DNA of 64,000 nt from assembly GCA_016201065.1 (NCBI GenBank), contig JACQDL010000057.1, forward strand, positions 1-64,000. The letters run 5' to 3'. This document shows, in pieces, positions 1 to 9,039 of this stretch. Both the position numbers and the translations under genes were made by a program. Position 1 is the stretch's first letter, and the number at the start of each line of letters is the position of its first letter. This DNA comes from Actinomycetota bacterium. GTDB taxonomy: Bacteria > Actinomycetota > Actinomycetes > Mycobacteriales > JACQDL01. The notes beneath the pieces were generated by a model. The model was not told the DNA's origin. It saw nothing but the letters and a program-made list of their open reading frames with translations, and did not search any database.

Positions 1-409
1 CTCCCGGTGAAGATGATCTTTCGTAGGACCACCTTCATACCGGGGGTTCCGCGTCTTTTGTCGCACCCGCCCCGGCGTGTCGCACCACCACCCCAACAAT
101 CACACACAGTCACAACCGGTTACGCGGAATGCCTCATTGGGTACAGACGATGGCCGGTTCGCCGTCAGGTGCGGTCATGACTCATGCGCCTCCGGAAATC
201 GTGGGAAACGCGCCGGGTGAGGTGTCCCGCGTCGAGTCGCCCGAACTTGTCGCGACATGTTCGCAGACGGTTGTCGAGATCGGCGGGCAGATGCGGACCG
301 GCGGCTGAGCTGTCCGGGTCTCGTAACGCACCGGTAGGGTCCGACCACCTGCTGTCGATCAGTGCAGGTGAGGACGACACCGTGGAGCTGGGCGCGTCGG
401 TCGGTGGCC
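1..409. other. No gene seen; imperfect inverted repeat at the left edge
   Basis: I see no convincing coding signal before the helicase remnant. The first 45 bases hold an imperfect inverted repeat, GGTGAAG at about 6-12 against CTTCATACC at about 33-41, with the right arm carrying one extra base. It could be a weak hairpin or the end of something lying outside the window. Nothing else is supported. Confidence 0.3.
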
Positions 410-630
410 GTGTTCACGATCCACGAGCAGCTCATTGCGGACTACCGGGCGTTCACCTGCGGGTTCGTTCAGGTCCGCGACCCGCGGTTCCGGGCGCACG
501 TGGCGCGGGAGCTCGCCGAGGGCGCGCAGATCTTTCGGGTCGAGCGGGACCAGTGCGACGCGGAGCGGCCGCCGCTGACCTTGCGCGCGCGAACCAGCGG
601 GCCGCCGTGGAGGTGGCCCGCGGCAGCCGG
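410..630 (+). pseudogene. Remnant of a DEAD/DEAH-box helicase N-terminus (internal deletion, frameshift)
   Basis: From the GTG at 410 the frame reads a helicase-like N-terminus (VFTIHEQLIADYRAFTCGF, then QVRDPRFRAHVARELAEGAQ). It then jumps directly to IFRVERDQ, skipping roughly 40 residues that are present in the sister fragment at 9418-9609 (starting WPDPWLSLNPSF). A further frame change is needed to reach NQRAAVEVARGS at about 597-630. The helicase core (Walker A onward) is absent. The family assignment is from recalled actinobacterial helicases with this N-terminus; the deletion and frameshift are read directly. This is a decayed fragment and not expected to make a working protein. Confidence 0.6.
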
Positions 631-890
631 GGGTGTGCCGAGGAGCCACTGCACGACGACCCGTTGACACACGAGCGCGATTCGGTCGAGCCCCACCGGA
701 GCCACCTCATTGCCTGAACCGATCGCGCGGGCCGGGATGCCGGCGCAGTCGCTCCTCGGCGACATGGAGGCCGGAGGGGTCGCTGCCGGGTCACATTCGT
801 CGGCTAGTCTCGCGTGACGCGCATTGGCTCATACCGTGACACATACCGTCCCTGCGGCAATCGCGGTTGCGGTATTGGCAGGAGGGCGCA

Positions 891-1477
891 GTGAAGGCAA
901 GATACGAAAGACGTGTGTATCAGTCCGCCACCGGGCTGATGCAACCCGGCGAGCAGGTCCAGATCATTGCCGGGCGAGGCTGGGCTAGGTGGCGGCGACG
1001 GCACGGCGCTCACTCGCCGTCAGCGCCAATATCGGCGCGGCCTTCGCGGCGGCGACCGGCGGTACGGCGTTCGTCGGGTACGCCAACCGCGAGGCCTACG
1101 TCGTGCTGACCGACCGACAGCTTATCCTCTTCGAGGCGAACCCGAGTACCGGCTCACCTGGCAAGCATCTGACCAGCATTCCCCGATCGGCGGTGGCGGT
1201 GCATACGATCAAGGACGGACGGTTCTTGGTCAAGGTCCAGCTCGCCATCCGTGGCTCGAACGAGATCCTGCAGCTGACCTTCGCACCGCTTCCGCCATCA
1301 GCTCGCGTCCGTGGTCGGGCGCTGGCCGCACTGGAAGGGAGCACCCCGCCAAGGACCACACAGCCGGCACCACCACCACGACTGGCACCGCAGTCACGAC
1401 CTGCGCCGCAGCCATGGCTGGCTCAGCGTCCCGGAGATCCATACCAGCGTCCAGGCGACTACTACCGTGGACCTTGA
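891..1477 (+). pseudogene. PH-like (YdjP/GRAM-type) protein gene with a frameshift
   Basis: A GTG at 891 follows a good ribosome site (GGAGGG, 881-886). It opens a frame for an N-terminus (KARYERRVYQSATGLMQPGE) that ends its sensible part at about 985. The continuation lies in another frame starting at GTG 989 (VAATARRSLAVSANIGAAF), with a TAG directly upstream in that frame. The second part includes a hydrophobic stretch, the typical YVVLTDRQLILFEA and PGKHL segments, and a proline-rich tail up to 1477. Together they look like one actinobacterial protein of about 190 residues split by a single-base-class shift. Two overlapping genes or a sequencing error are alternatives. The molecular role is unknown. 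Confidence 0.55.
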
Positions 1478-1496
1478 TCCAGCTGTCACGCAGCAC

Positions 1497-2084
1497 ATGA
1501 GCAGATCGCTGGAGGAATGGGCCGGCGCCTACGTCGGCGGCCCGCCACTGCTGACCGGACCGGTCCGGGTGGTGGACTACGACCCCCAGTGGCCGCTGCT
1601 CTTCGGCCGCGAGGAGCAACGCATCCGGGCAGTGCTCGGCGACACCGTCATCTCCGTCGCACATGTGGGGTCGACATCCGTGCCCGGCCTGGCCGCAAAG
1701 CCGGTCATCGACATCGACCTGATCGTGCCCAGCTCGGCCGACGAGGACTCCTACGCTCCGCAGCTGGCCGCGTCCGGCTACCGGCTCGTCATCCGCGAGC
1801 CCGACTGGCACGAGCACCGCTGCCTGAAGGGTCCGGACACCGACATCAACCTGCACGTCTTCTCACCGGGAAGCCCGGAGGTGGTCCGGCACCAGATCTT
1901 CCGGGACTGGCTGCGGGCGCACCCGGAAGACCGGGAGCTGTACGGCCGGATGAAGAAGGATGTCGCCACCAGGGGGTGGCGCTTCATCCAGGAGTACAAC
2001 AACGCAAAGGAGCCGGTCATCCACGAGATCTACGCGCGCGCCTTCGCCGCGCTCGGCTCACCGTCGTCGCCGCGCCACCCGTAG
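1497..2084 (+). CDS. GrpB family protein (nucleotidyltransferase-fold)
   Basis: The protein is 195 residues. It shows the GrpB hallmarks: a start of domain at VRVVDYDPQWPLLF, the strand-turn HVGSTSVPGLAAKPVIDID resembling the nucleotidyltransferase GS...DxD site, and a C-terminal FIQEYNNAKEPVIHEI helix. GrpB proteins are UPF0157 members related to nucleotidyltransferases; the substrate is not known. I chose ATG 1497; a GTG at 1467 in frame would add ten residues, and no strong ribosome site distinguishes them. It follows the frameshifted gene by 19 bases and stands alone functionally. Confidence 0.85.
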   Translation: MSRSLEEWAGAYVGGPPLLTGPVRVVDYDPQWPLLFGREEQRIRAVLGDTVISVAHVGSTSVPGLAAKPVIDIDLIVPSSADEDSYAPQLAASGYRLVIREPDWHEHRCLKGPDTDINLHVFSPGSPEVVRHQIFRDWLRAHPEDRELYGRMKKDVATRGWRFIQEYNNAKEPVIHEIYARAFAALGSPSSPRHP

Positions 2085-2344
2085 CGGCGGACACGCTGCT
2101 GGCCCTGTCACCCGGACCGTTCACGGATGAACCCCGCATTTCGTACCAACAGGTTCCGTGGATGGCCTGTGGTCAAGCACGCACGGTGCGGACTCGCCTT
2201 GCGCGCCATGCCAGCCTTCAGCGCCTCGACGGCGAAGAATGACCGCGGGCCCGAGCCGAACCTCCTGCGGGGATGTCGAGAACCAGACGTCCGCTCCGAC
2301 CAGTGGGCGAGCGCCCACCCGGAGCGCCGTACGAAGGGACCGAG

Positions 2345-2707
2345 ATGAAGTACATGATCATGTTGTTTGGTGGTTTGGGAGCCACGATGGCGACCCGGAC
2401 ACCCGAATGGGTCGCGGGCATGCAGGAGCTGATGATGACGCTCGACGGCGAGCTGAGGGAGGCTGGTGAGTGGATCGCCGGAGACGGGCTGATGGACCCC
2501 AGCCAGGCGACGACGGTCCGCTTCCAGAACGGGTCCCCGGTGCCGACCGACGGGCCGTTCGCCGAGGTCAAGGAGTCGCTGGCCGGCTACTGGATCGTCG
2601 AGGTGAGCAAGGAACGGGCGCTGGAGATCGCCTCCCAGGTGGTTGCCTACACCGAGTACCCGATGGAGGTCCGGCAGATGATGGACAACGTGCCGCCAGA
2701 GATGTGA
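2345..2707 (+). CDS. YCII/DGPF family protein (DGPFAEVKE motif)
   Basis: This 120-residue protein begins MKYMIMLFGG and carries the signature TDGPFAEVKESLAGYWIVEV at about residues 63-82, which defines the DGPF subgroup of the YCII fold. A ribosome site (AAGGGA) precedes ATG 2345. The next gene, an ECF42 sigma factor, starts 40 bases downstream on the same strand. Genes of this family are known to accompany ECF42 factors and to be their usual target. The biochemical role is not established; YCII relatives include small-molecule enzymes. The pairing makes it a likely part of a stress or secondary-metabolism regulon. Confidence 0.88.
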   Translation: MKYMIMLFGGLGATMATRTPEWVAGMQELMMTLDGELREAGEWIAGDGLMDPSQATTVRFQNGSPVPTDGPFAEVKESLAGYWIVEVSKERALEIASQVVAYTEYPMEVRQMMDNVPPEM

Positions 2708-2747
2708 CCAGGCGGAGCTGCCCGGTCCTGGCACTGGCATTGGTGCG

Positions 2748-4010
2748 GTGAACGGGGAGCACCAGATCGATGACCTGCTGCGCGAGCTTGCGCCGCAGGT
2801 CATCGGCACGCTGGTGCGCCGGCACGGGCAGTTCGACGCGTGCGAGGACGCCGTACAGGAGGCGCTGCTCGCGGCGGCGCTGCGGTGGCCGGCCGATGGG
2901 GTGCCGGACCGACCTCGGGGCTGGCTGCTGACCGTCGCCAGCCATTCGCTGGTCGACGGGTGGCGCAGCGAGAGTGCCCGACGTCGCCGCGAGGAAGGCG
3001 TCGCGGCGCTTGAGCCGGTCGGCGATCCTCAGGACGCCGGCCGCCGTGGCGCCGACCAGGACGACACGCTCGTGCTGCTCTTCCTGTGCTGCCATCCCGC
3101 GCTGTCGCCCCCGTCCCAGCTCGCGCTCACGTTGCGGGCCGTCGGCGGCCTCACGACCACCGAGATCGCGGCCGCGTTCCTCGTGTCCGAGACCACGATG
3201 GCGCAACGCATCAGCCGGGCCAAGCAGCGCATCAGGAGCGCTGGCGCCCGGTTCGAGCTGCCGCCGGAGCCGGATCGGGCCGAGCGGCTCGGCGTGGTCC
3301 TGCACGTGCTCTACCTCGTCTTCAACGAGGGATACACCACCAGCTCGGGGCCGTCGCTGCACCGGGCCGACCTGACCGCCGAGGCCATCCGGCTCACCCG
3401 CCTGCTGCACCGTCTGCTGCCGGGCGAGGGCGAGGTCGCCGGGCTGCTCGCGCTGATGCTGCTGACCGACGCCCGCCGCGCGGCCAGGACCAGCACCGAC
3501 GGGTCGATCGTGCCGCTCGCCGAGCAACGCCGGGAGCTCTGGGACGCCGCCGGGATCGCCGACGGCCTGGCGCTGGTCAGCAGGACCCTGGGCACCGTCC
3601 CGGTCGGTCCCTACCAGCTCCAGGCGGCGATCGCCGCGGTGCACGACGAGGCCCCGACTGCCGAGGAAACCGACTGGCCGCAGATCCTCGCGCTGTATGA
3701 GGTGCTCGGCCGGGTGGCACCGGGACCGGTGGTCACGCTCAGCCGCGCGGTCGCCCTGGCGATGGTGCACGGCCCGCTGGCCGGGCTCGCCCTGCTCGGT
3801 ACGCTCGACGCGGACGGCCGGATGACACACACCCACCGCCTTGAGGCGGTGCGGGGGCACCTGCTGGAACGTGCCGGTGACACGGTCGCGGCGCGCGAGT
3901 CGTACCTGCGGGCGGCGAGGATGACCGCGAGCCTGCCCGAGCAGCGGTACCTCGCCCTGCGCGCAGCTCAGCTGCACCAGCTCGCCCCACCTGCCGACCC
4001 GGCGGGCTGA
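2748..4010 (+). CDS. ECF42-type RNA polymerase sigma factor with C-terminal TPR-like extension
   Basis: The 420-residue protein starts at GTG 2748. Residues about 10-80 match sigma region 2 (DACEDAVQEALLAA, PRGWLLTVASHSLVDGWR). Residues about 120-165 match region 4 with the helix-turn-helix TTTEIAAAFLVSETTMAQRI. The remainder is the long DUF6596/TPR-like extension characteristic of ECF42 (LHVLYLVFNEGYTTSSG, later PYQLQAAIAAVHDEA). No anti-sigma gene is adjacent, as usual in this group, where the extension is thought to control activity. It sits 40 bases after the DGPF gene and is probably co-transcribed with it. Confidence 0.92.
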   Translation: MNGEHQIDDLLRELAPQVIGTLVRRHGQFDACEDAVQEALLAAALRWPADGVPDRPRGWLLTVASHSLVDGWRSESARRRREEGVAALEPVGDPQDAGRRGADQDDTLVLLFLCCHPALSPPSQLALTLRAVGGLTTTEIAAAFLVSETTMAQRISRAKQRIRSAGARFELPPEPDRAERLGVVLHVLYLVFNEGYTTSSGPSLHRADLTAEAIRLTRLLHRLLPGEGEVAGLLALMLLTDARRAARTSTDGSIVPLAEQRRELWDAAGIADGLALVSRTLGTVPVGPYQLQAAIAAVHDEAPTAEETDWPQILALYEVLGRVAPGPVVTLSRAVALAMVHGPLAGLALLGTLDADGRMTHTHRLEAVRGHLLERAGDTVAARESYLRAARMTASLPEQRYLALRAAQLHQLAPPADPAG

Positions 4011-4019
4011 CCCTGCGCT

Positions 4020-4095
4020 CCATGGCCAGCGCGGGCACGTACAGGCCGGCGTTGCTGTGTGGCACCAGGATCAGATCCCGGTCAGCCGGCGGCAC
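4020..4095 (-). pseudogene. Short remnant of an alpha/beta hydrolase
   Basis: On the minus strand the stretch reads DRDLILVPHSNAGLYVPALA, which resembles the strand plus nucleophile elbow (PHSNAG in place of GxSxG) of an actinobacterial alpha/beta-fold hydrolase family. Nothing recognisable precedes or follows it. It lies in the convergent gap between the sigma factor and the trkA-like genes. This is a guess from a single motif. Confidence 0.35.
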
Positions 4096-4152
4096 GGCGG
4101 GTGGTCGCGCCCCGCGAGGAGTTCCTCCGGCTCCGCAACGCCAGGTATCGGT

Positions 4153-4809
4153 TCACTGGAAGGCGGCGTGGATGTCGCCTTCGGTGGCGGCCTCGGAGAC
4201 GATCAGTACCTCGTCGCCGGGTTGGAGGCGGAACTGTGGGCCGGGGACGGTGGGCTGGCCATCGCGGATCACGGCGGCGACCACGGTGCCGGCCGGCAGG
4301 GGGATCTCGGCCAGGGTGTGCCCGGCGGCGTGGGAGTGTGGGGTCAGGGCGGTCTCGATCACGCTGACCCCGGCCCGGCTCAGCCGCAGCAGGGCCACGG
4401 TGTCCGCGGCGCCGGTCGCCTCCTCGATCAGGGTGATCAACGGTGTCGCGGCCGGCACGGCGACGTCGACACCCCAGTGATGATCGAACAGCCAGGCATT
4501 GTCGGAGTCGTTGACCCGGGCGACCACCCTGGGTACCGCGAACTGGCGCTTGGCGAGCAGGCTGATGACGAGGTTGTCCTCGTCCTCGCCGGTGGCGGCC
4601 ACGAGCAGGTCGATGGTCAGCGCGCCGGCCTCCTCCAAGGCGGAGGGTTCGCAGGCGTCGCCGACCAACACCCGGGCGGAAAGCTGCGGCTGGAGTCCGG
4701 CCACCCGGTCGTCGTCCCGTTCGATGATGGTGACCTCGCCGCCGGTGGCGAGGAAGACCTTGGCTATCTGGACGCCGAGCCGGCCGGCGCCGGCGATGAG
4801 GACCTTCAT
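4153..4809 (-). CDS. trkA: TrkA/RCK-type potassium-uptake regulatory protein (second of pair)
   Basis: The 218-residue protein has an N-terminal NAD-binding Rossmann domain (VLIAGAGRLGVQIAKVFL, acidic residue after strand 2 in IIERDDDR). Around residue 137 begins a C-terminal RCK_C domain (ending GDEVLIVSEAATEGDIHAAF). Such proteins are cytosolic gating subunits of Trk/Ktr potassium transporters, switching on NAD(H) or nucleotide binding. ATG 4809 overlaps the TGA of the preceding gene by four bases, so the two are translationally coupled. No channel subunit is visible in the window, so the membrane partner is either elsewhere or the downstream-linked P-type ATPase is functionally related. 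Confidence 0.88.
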   Translation of the reverse strand: MKVLIAGAGRLGVQIAKVFLATGGEVTIIERDDDRVAGLQPQLSARVLVGDACEPSALEEAGALTIDLLVAATGEDEDNLVISLLAKRQFAVPRVVARVNDSDNAWLFDHHWGVDVAVPAATPLITLIEEATGAADTVALLRLSRAGVSVIETALTPHSHAAGHTLAEIPLPAGTVVAAVIRDGQPTVPGPQFRLQPGDEVLIVSEAATEGDIHAAFQ

Positions 4810-5465
4810 GTCCCGAGCTCCTTACCCAGGAAACCCCGGAGCCGGCCCAGGGCTGTGGCGGCGACGGCGAAGGTGACCAGATCGTCGGGTTCGGCCGGGT
4901 CCGCGTGGCCGGGTACGAAGGAACGGCCGCCACGGGTGACCTCGACCACGCGGATCTCGCCGTCCACCTCCAGCTCGGTCAGCCGCCTGCCGGTGAGGTA
5001 TGCCGGCAGCTGGGAGCGGACCAGGAGGGTTTCGCCGTTGCCGAAGCTGCACTCGGGGGTCAGGTGGCGGTGCAGCAGCATCAGGTGGATCTGCTGCACC
5101 GTCCACCGCACGCTCGCCACCGTGGGGATCCCCAGGTCGCGGTAGATGTCGGCGCGGCGAGGGTCGTAGATGCGGGCGAGAACCAACGGCACCCGGTAGG
5201 TCTCCCTGGCGGTGCGCGCCACCACGATGTTGGTGTTGTCACCGGAGGTGACCGCGACCATGGCGTCGGCGGATCGAATCCCGGCGGCATCCAGGACCGT
5301 GCGGCTGTAGCCGTTGCCGACGTGGAACTGGCCCGGGAAGTTCTTCGGCAACAACCGGCGCGCCTTGGAGTCACGATCGATCGCCACGACGTCGTGTCCT
5401 TCCACCGTGAGCGTGCCGGCCAGCCCGGAACCGACCCGCCCGCAGCCCACCACGATGACCCTCAT
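4806..5465 (-). CDS. TrkA/RCK-type potassium-uptake regulatory protein (first of pair)
   Basis: This 219-residue protein has a Rossmann motif VIVVGCGRVGSGLAG at residues 3-17, the acidic end of strand 2 (AIDRD), and a C-terminal RCK_C-like domain (VEVTRGGRSFVPGH...DLVTFAV). It differs enough from its partner to suggest a heteromeric pair, as seen in actinobacterial CeoB/CeoC. It overlaps the P-type ATPase gene upstream by four bases and the second TrkA gene downstream by four bases, giving a three-gene operon. The link of two RCK proteins with an ion-pumping ATPase points to cation homeostasis. Confidence 0.87.
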   Translation of the reverse strand: MRVIVVGCGRVGSGLAGTLTVEGHDVVAIDRDSKARRLLPKNFPGQFHVGNGYSRTVLDAAGIRSADAMVAVTSGDNTNIVVARTARETYRVPLVLARIYDPRRADIYRDLGIPTVASVRWTVQQIHLMLLHRHLTPECSFGNGETLLVRSQLPAYLTGRRLTELEVDGEIRVVEVTRGGRSFVPGHADPAEPDDLVTFAVAATALGRLRGFLGKELGT

Positions 5466-8314
5466 CGACTGCTCCTCTCCGCTCCGGTCCTCTCCGCTCC
5501 GGCCGACCGCTCGCCTGGCCGCTCACCACGCGGCCGCCACACCTGTGGCCCAGCGCCGCGTCGCGCCTGGCCGCGGCGCAGTACCCACTTGCGGGTCTCC
5601 TCGGCCAGCAGCAACAGCAACCCGAAGGCGGTCAGGACGGCCCAGTCGACGGGACGCAGCGGCGCGGTGTGGAAGACGGCCTGCAACAGCGGGAGGTAGC
5701 TGATTGCGGCCATCAATCCCAGGCTGAGGCACTCGGCAATGATCAACCGCGGGTTGGACAGCAGCCCGACCCGGAAGATGCTCTGCCGGTCGGTGCGCAC
5801 CGCGAGCCCATTGAAGAATTGACTGATCACGATGCCCGCCTGGGTCGTGGTGAGCGCCTCCCGGTACACCGGATTGTCGGCGGTGAAGGCGGCGTACGGA
5901 ATGCCCGCGGAGTGGATGTGCCAGAAGAACGCCGCACACACGCCGAGCGCCTGGATGCTGCCGAGGAAGAGGAACCGGCCGACGACGGCCGTGGAGAACA
6001 GCGGCTCCCTCGGAGAGCGCGGTGGGCGGTCCATGACGTCCGGCTCGGGTGGTTCCGCGCCAAGAGCGAGCGCGGGCAGCACGTCCGAGCCCAGGTCGAT
6101 GGCCAGCACCTGGACGGCCGTGATCGGTACCAGCGGGAAGCCGGCGACAGTGGCGGCCAGGATGGGTGCCAGCTCGGCGATGTTGTGGCTGAACAGGTAG
6201 ATCAGGAACTTGCGGATGTTCTGGTACACCGAGCGGCCCATCCGCACCGCGGTCGCGATCGACGCGAACGAGTCGTCCAGCAGCACCATCGCCGCGGCCT
6301 CGCGAGCGACATCGGTGCCCGAGGCTCCCATGGCGACACCGATGTCGGCGTGCTTGAGCGCGGGCGCGTCGTTGGCGCCGTCGCCGGTGACCGCCACCAC
6401 CTCACCGCGACCCTGCAGGGCGGCCACCACCCGCATCTTGTGCTCCGGGCTCACCCGGCACAGCAGCAGCTCCGCCGGCTCACCGAGGAGCCCCACCAGC
6501 GCCGCGTCGTCCATCCGGTCCAGCTGCGATCCGGTCACCACCCGCGGCTGGTCCCGCACGATGCCCACCCTGCGGGCGATCGCCTCCGCGGTCAGCGGAT
6601 GGTCGCCGGTCACCATCACGATCCTGATCCCGGCACCCCGGCAGGCCCGGACCGCGTCGGCGACCTCCGGGCGCGGCGGGTCGAGCATCCCGGCCATGCC
6701 TATCAGGCTGAGTTGTGACTCGGTGACCTCCTGGGTCGCCGAGGGTGGTACGGCCCGCCAGGCCACCGCCAGCACCCGCAGCCCCTCGGCGGCCATCGCG
6801 TCCACGGCGGCGTTCACCATCGACGCGAGCTGCCCGGTCAGCGGACGGCGCGCGCCGTCCCACTCGATGTGGGTGCACCGGGCGAGCACCTCAGCCGGGG
6901 CGCCCTTGACGTAGGCGTGGAAGCCGGTCCCGACCCGGTGCACGGTGCTCATCAGCTTGCGGGTCGAATCGAACGGGAACTCCGTCACCCGCGGAGCCGC
7001 GGCCTCCTCGTCAGCCAACTCCACCCCTGCCTTGGCGGCCGCAGCCAGCAGCGCGCCCTCGGTCGTGTCACCGAGCACCCGCCACCCCTGCCCTTCGGCT
7101 GGTGGGACCAGGCGGGCGTTGCTGCACAGGGCGGCCGCCCGCAACGCACCACGCACCGCCACCGCGTCGCTGACCTGCCCCACGGGTGCGTACCCCACGC
7201 CGGACACGGGATACGCGGTGCCGTCCGCCCACACCCGGGTCACCGTCATCTCGGCCTGGGTGAGCGTGCCGGTCTTGTCCGTGCACACCACGGTGGTCGA
7301 CCCCAGCGCCTCCACCGCCAGCAACCGCTTGATCAGCGCGTGCTGGCGGGCCATCCGGCGTACCCCGATCGCCAACGACACCGACAACGTCGCCGGCAGG
7401 CCTTCGGGCACCAGCGCCACCATCACCCCCAGCGCGAACACGAAGGACGCCACCAGCGACTGCCCGGCCGGCGCCCGGATCGCGAACACCACCACGCCGG
7501 TGGCCAGCGCCACCCCGGCGACCCGCCGGGCCATCGAGGCGACCTGCCGCTGCAACGGCGTCTTCTGCTGCGGGGCCTGCGCCGCGAGCCGGAAGATCCG
7601 ACCGAACTCGGTGGCAGCGCCGGTGGCGAACACCACCGCCTTGCCGGAGCCGGCGGCCATCGTCGTGCCCATGAAGACGCAGTTGCGGGACTGAAGCGGC
7701 TGGGTGTCGGCGGCCACCGGATCAGCGGTGCGCGCGACCGGTTCGCTCTCCCCGGTCAGCGCGGCGTTGTTCGCCGCCGCCTCGTGCACCTCGATCAGGC
7801 GGCAGTCGGCCGGCACCGCGTCACCGGCCTCCAGCACCACCAGGTCCCCCGGCACCAGCTCACGCACCGGCAGCTCGCGCCGTTCACCGTCCCGAAGCAC
7901 CCGGCAGGTGCGCGGCACCATCGCCTGCAACGCCTGCGCGGTGCGTTCCGCCGAGTACTCCTGGGCGAACCCGATCACCGCGTTCAGCCACACCACGCAC
8001 AGCACGGCGACCGCCAGCTGCACGGTGCCCACGTCCCTGGGTTGCTGCAGGGCGTACGCGAGGAAGGTGATCGCCGAAGCCACCAGGAGCACGACGGCGA
8101 ACAGGTCGGTGAACTGCGTCGCGAAGCGGCGTCCCAGGTGACGGCCGCGTGGCCGGGGCAGCTCGTTGAAGCCGAAACGGGCGAGCCGCGCGGCCGCCTC
8201 CCGCGACGACAACCCACGCACGCCGCCACCCAGCAAGGCCAGCACCGCCACGCCGGACCGCGTCCGCACCGACGGACCGGTCGGCCCGCCCGTGGCGCCA
8301 CCCTCGCCGGTCAT
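5462..8314 (-). CDS. Cation-transporting P-type ATPase (P2A-like)
   Basis: About 950 residues. In order: an N-terminal cation-ATPase domain (RLARFGFNELP), actuator loop ALTGESEPV, the membrane motif PEGLPATLSVSLAIG, phosphorylation motif DKTGTLT with the catalytic Asp near residue 346, hinge MVTGDHPLTAEAIARRVGI, the GDGANDAPAL loop, and a C-terminal block of membrane helices. PEGLPA is typical of the calcium/sodium/proton type II branch, so Ca2+ or Na+ is a likely substrate. I prefer ATG 8314; GTG 8341 in frame would add nine residues but has its ribosome site too close. It heads an operon with two TrkA-like proteins. Confidence 0.9.
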   Translation of the reverse strand: MTGEGGATGGPTGPSVRTRSGVAVLALLGGGVRGLSSREAAARLARFGFNELPRPRGRHLGRRFATQFTDLFAVVLLVASAITFLAYALQQPRDVGTVQLAVAVLCVVWLNAVIGFAQEYSAERTAQALQAMVPRTCRVLRDGERRELPVRELVPGDLVVLEAGDAVPADCRLIEVHEAAANNAALTGESEPVARTADPVAADTQPLQSRNCVFMGTTMAAGSGKAVVFATGAATEFGRIFRLAAQAPQQKTPLQRQVASMARRVAGVALATGVVVFAIRAPAGQSLVASFVFALGVMVALVPEGLPATLSVSLAIGVRRMARQHALIKRLLAVEALGSTTVVCTDKTGTLTQAEMTVTRVWADGTAYPVSGVGYAPVGQVSDAVAVRGALRAAALCSNARLVPPAEGQGWRVLGDTTEGALLAAAAKAGVELADEEAAAPRVTEFPFDSTRKLMSTVHRVGTGFHAYVKGAPAEVLARCTHIEWDGARRPLTGQLASMVNAAVDAMAAEGLRVLAVAWRAVPPSATQEVTESQLSLIGMAGMLDPPRPEVADAVRACRGAGIRIVMVTGDHPLTAEAIARRVGIVRDQPRVVTGSQLDRMDDAALVGLLGEPAELLLCRVSPEHKMRVVAALQGRGEVVAVTGDGANDAPALKHADIGVAMGASGTDVAREAAAMVLLDDSFASIATAVRMGRSVYQNIRKFLIYLFSHNIAELAPILAATVAGFPLVPITAVQVLAIDLGSDVLPALALGAEPPEPDVMDRPPRSPREPLFSTAVVGRFLFLGSIQALGVCAAFFWHIHSAGIPYAAFTADNPVYREALTTTQAGIVISQFFNGLAVRTDRQSIFRVGLLSNPRLIIAECLSLGLMAAISYLPLLQAVFHTAPLRPVDWAVLTAFGLLLLLAEETRKWVLRRGQARRGAGPQVWRPRGERPGERSAGAERTGAERSSR

Positions 8315-8523
8315 CCACGGGTCCCCACCGCCGCTGACCACCCTCCCACGGTAGGGGCGGTCACCCTCACCGCGTAGAGGCCGAACGGCCCGCGCGGAGG
8401 AGAGTTGGTTCGGCCTGGGTCAACGTAGCCTCGTGGTGCAGTTCATGGTGGACCAGCCCGCGGTCACTACGCGGATGAACGTTGACGATCTCGCCGAACC
8501 GGGGCCGGAGACGGCGTGTGCCG

Positions 8524-9039
8524 CTACCGGGTGCGGCGCCGGCCGTGCCGGCGCATCCCGTCCACCCTCGCCACGAACTGCCCGGCGCGCAGGATCGGCA
8601 CACCCCGCCACGGCGACATTCCGGTCACGTCGGCATCCTCGGAGACGATCAGCAGCGCACCCACCTCGGCAGCCAGGTCGAGGACCAGGTTGTCCTCATG
8701 GTCCGGGCAGTCGTGCACCGTTCTGGGTGGGTCCAGCACCCCGCCCCCGGAGGCGTCCGCCATCTCGATGAGGATCTCCTGGTAGGCGCTGGTGTCCTCC
8801 TTGGGCGTGCCGACGACCGCGCCCAGCACCCGGGTCGTGTTGCCCAGGATATGCGGGGACAGCCACAGCGCGAACTCGGCCGCGTCGTTGATCACGCCCA
8901 GGCAGTCCGCGAACGGGTTACCCGAGGTGGGCGGCGGGGACGGCCAGGACACGTACGGGCTGTTGCCCGAGGCGATGGCCTGAACCAGAACGTTGACGTC
9001 GAAGACGACCGGTATGGCCACCGGCCCCGGCAAGGTCAC
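8524..9039 (-). CDS. PIN-domain ribonuclease toxin (VapC-like)
   Basis: The 171-residue protein has the PIN layout: N-terminal VVFDVNVLVQAI with the first acidic residue, a central CPDHEDNLVLDLA with the second acidic group, and IVSEDADVTG with the third. PIN toxins cleave RNA and are neutralised by a DNA-binding antitoxin. GTG 9039 overlaps the stop of the antitoxin gene by four bases (GTGA), the usual coupled antitoxin-toxin order. An alternative GTG seven codons in would remove the loose N-terminus. Confidence 0.85.
   Translation of the reverse strand: MTLPGPVAIPVVFDVNVLVQAIASGNSPYVSWPSPPPTSGNPFADCLGVINDAAEFALWLSPHILGNTTRVLGAVVGTPKEDTSAYQEILIEMADASGGGVLDPPRTVHDCPDHEDNLVLDLAAEVGALLIVSEDADVTGMSPWRGVPILRAGQFVARVDGMRRHGRRRTR

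Noticed and set aside
2568-3977. Large minus-strand open frame opposite the sigma factor gene
   Set aside because: It is a high-GC shadow of the ECF42 gene with low-complexity Arg/Gln/Gly sequence and no family features. The same applies to other long frames opposite real genes.
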